DNA of 6,077 bases from Tissierellales bacterium (GTDB taxonomy: Bacteria; Bacillota_A; Clostridia; Tissierellales; JASKZW01). The notes beneath the pieces are model-generated. The model was not told where the DNA came from. It saw only the letters and a program-made list of their open reading frames with translations, and did not search any database. Position numbers and translations under genes: made by a program. Of the stretch, positions 5,861 to 6,077 are shown piece by piece. Position 1 is the stretch's first letter, and each line of letters begins with the position of its first letter. The DNA lies in contig JASKZW010000158.1 of assembly GCA_030147425.1 (NCBI GenBank), positions 1 through 6,077 of the forward strand, read 5' to 3'.

Positions 5861-5952
5861 GCTGTTGAGCCTTTTTTTCTTCTCCCTAACTATTAACTAT
5901 ATAACTTATAACTAAAAGATATATATATAGCGCACACGCACGTGCGCACGTG
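5861..5952. other. Predicted replication origin core (oriV), module 2
   Basis: GCTGTTGAGCCTTTTTTT (5861-5878) is identical to 2964-2981. The following AT-rich block 5886-5929 carries TAACTATTAACTATATAAC and ends ATATATATA, with only a few differences from module 1. An alternating purine-pyrimidine stretch then follows (5930-5952). It abuts the iterons and is the probable melting region. The core is much more alike between the modules than the rep genes or iterons are. Confidence 0.7.
5930..5952. repeat. GC-rich alternating purine-pyrimidine palindrome, module 2
   Basis: Twenty-three bases alternate strictly purine-pyrimidine. CACGTGCGCACGTG (5939-5952) is a perfect 14-bp palindrome, and GCGCA/TGCGC is a further inverted repeat. 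The exact bases differ from module 1 (3031-3051), but alternation and palindromy are kept, which points to selection on structure rather than on a single binding sequence. Confidence 0.75.
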
Positions 5953-6032
5953 AGAGAAAAAACGCTGCAAGAAAAAATGTTCGTTGCATGACGAAAAGAA
6001 CAAACTTCAAAATACGATTCAACATTCACCTC

Positions 6033-6077
6033 TCACTCATCAAAAAAGACCCCTGACATCTCCTGTAAACCTTTTTG
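6033..6077 (-). CDS. Possible C-terminal end of a gene cut by the right window edge
   Basis: A minus-strand frame enters from the edge and reads QKGLQEMSGVFFDE before TGA at 6035-6033. It is only 14 codons, so chance is a real alternative. In its favour, a stretch in the same place relative to module 1 (3141-3167) is similar and in the aligned frame reads KCLQEI before a stop, with another stop just upstream, as a decayed copy would. The family is not recognised. Confidence 0.3.
   Translation of the reverse strand, partial: QKGLQEMSGVFFDE

Overview
The window looks like the replication region of a plasmid from a low-GC Gram-positive bacterium (Bacillota). The composition is AT-rich, the ribosome binding sites are strong AGGAGG/AGGGAG types, and the four large genes resemble Rep_3 (RepB-type, winged-helix) theta-plasmid initiators. 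Genus and plasmid name cannot be read from the sequence. All recognisable genes are on the minus strand.

The main feature is a tandem pair of diverged but co-linear replicon modules, offset by about 3.0 kb. Reading along the minus strand, each module has the same order: (i) a GC-rich alternating purine-pyrimidine palindrome next to an AT-rich stretch (probable unwinding element); (ii) a short array of tandem 22-bp iterons; (iii) several hundred bases with widely spaced copies of a different repeat, the copy nearest the genes overlapping the likely promoter; (iv) a Rep_3-type initiator gene ('A', about 355 aa); (v) a translationally coupled second Rep_3-like gene ('B', about 323 aa); (vi) a rho-independent terminator. 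Module 1 covers roughly 209-3051: terminator, B1 254-1228, A1 1232-2302, spaced repeats 2353-2856, iterons 2863-2950, origin core 2964-3051. Module 2 covers roughly 3258-5952: terminator, B2 3305-4273, A2 4282-5340, spaced repeats 5421-5756, iterons 5768-5844, origin core 5861-5952. By hand alignment A1/A2 are about 45-50 % identical and B1/B2 about one third identical. All four share a two-winged-helix plan, so A and B probably also descend from an ancient duplication.

The two modules have unrelated iteron sequences, but the origin core is nearly identical and the spaced repeat shares a 13-base core, AGTTTTYTTGCAA (Y = C in module 1, T in module 2). This fits a system in which one determinant (the iterons) diverged to separate specificity while shared elements stayed fixed. 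A possible division of labour is that one Rep protein reads the iterons and the other reads the spaced repeats; this is inference.

At the left edge, a small unidentified minus-strand gene starts at 93 and runs out of the window. At the right edge there may be the last 14 codons of another minus-strand gene. The 3052-3257 gap between modules holds no convincing gene.
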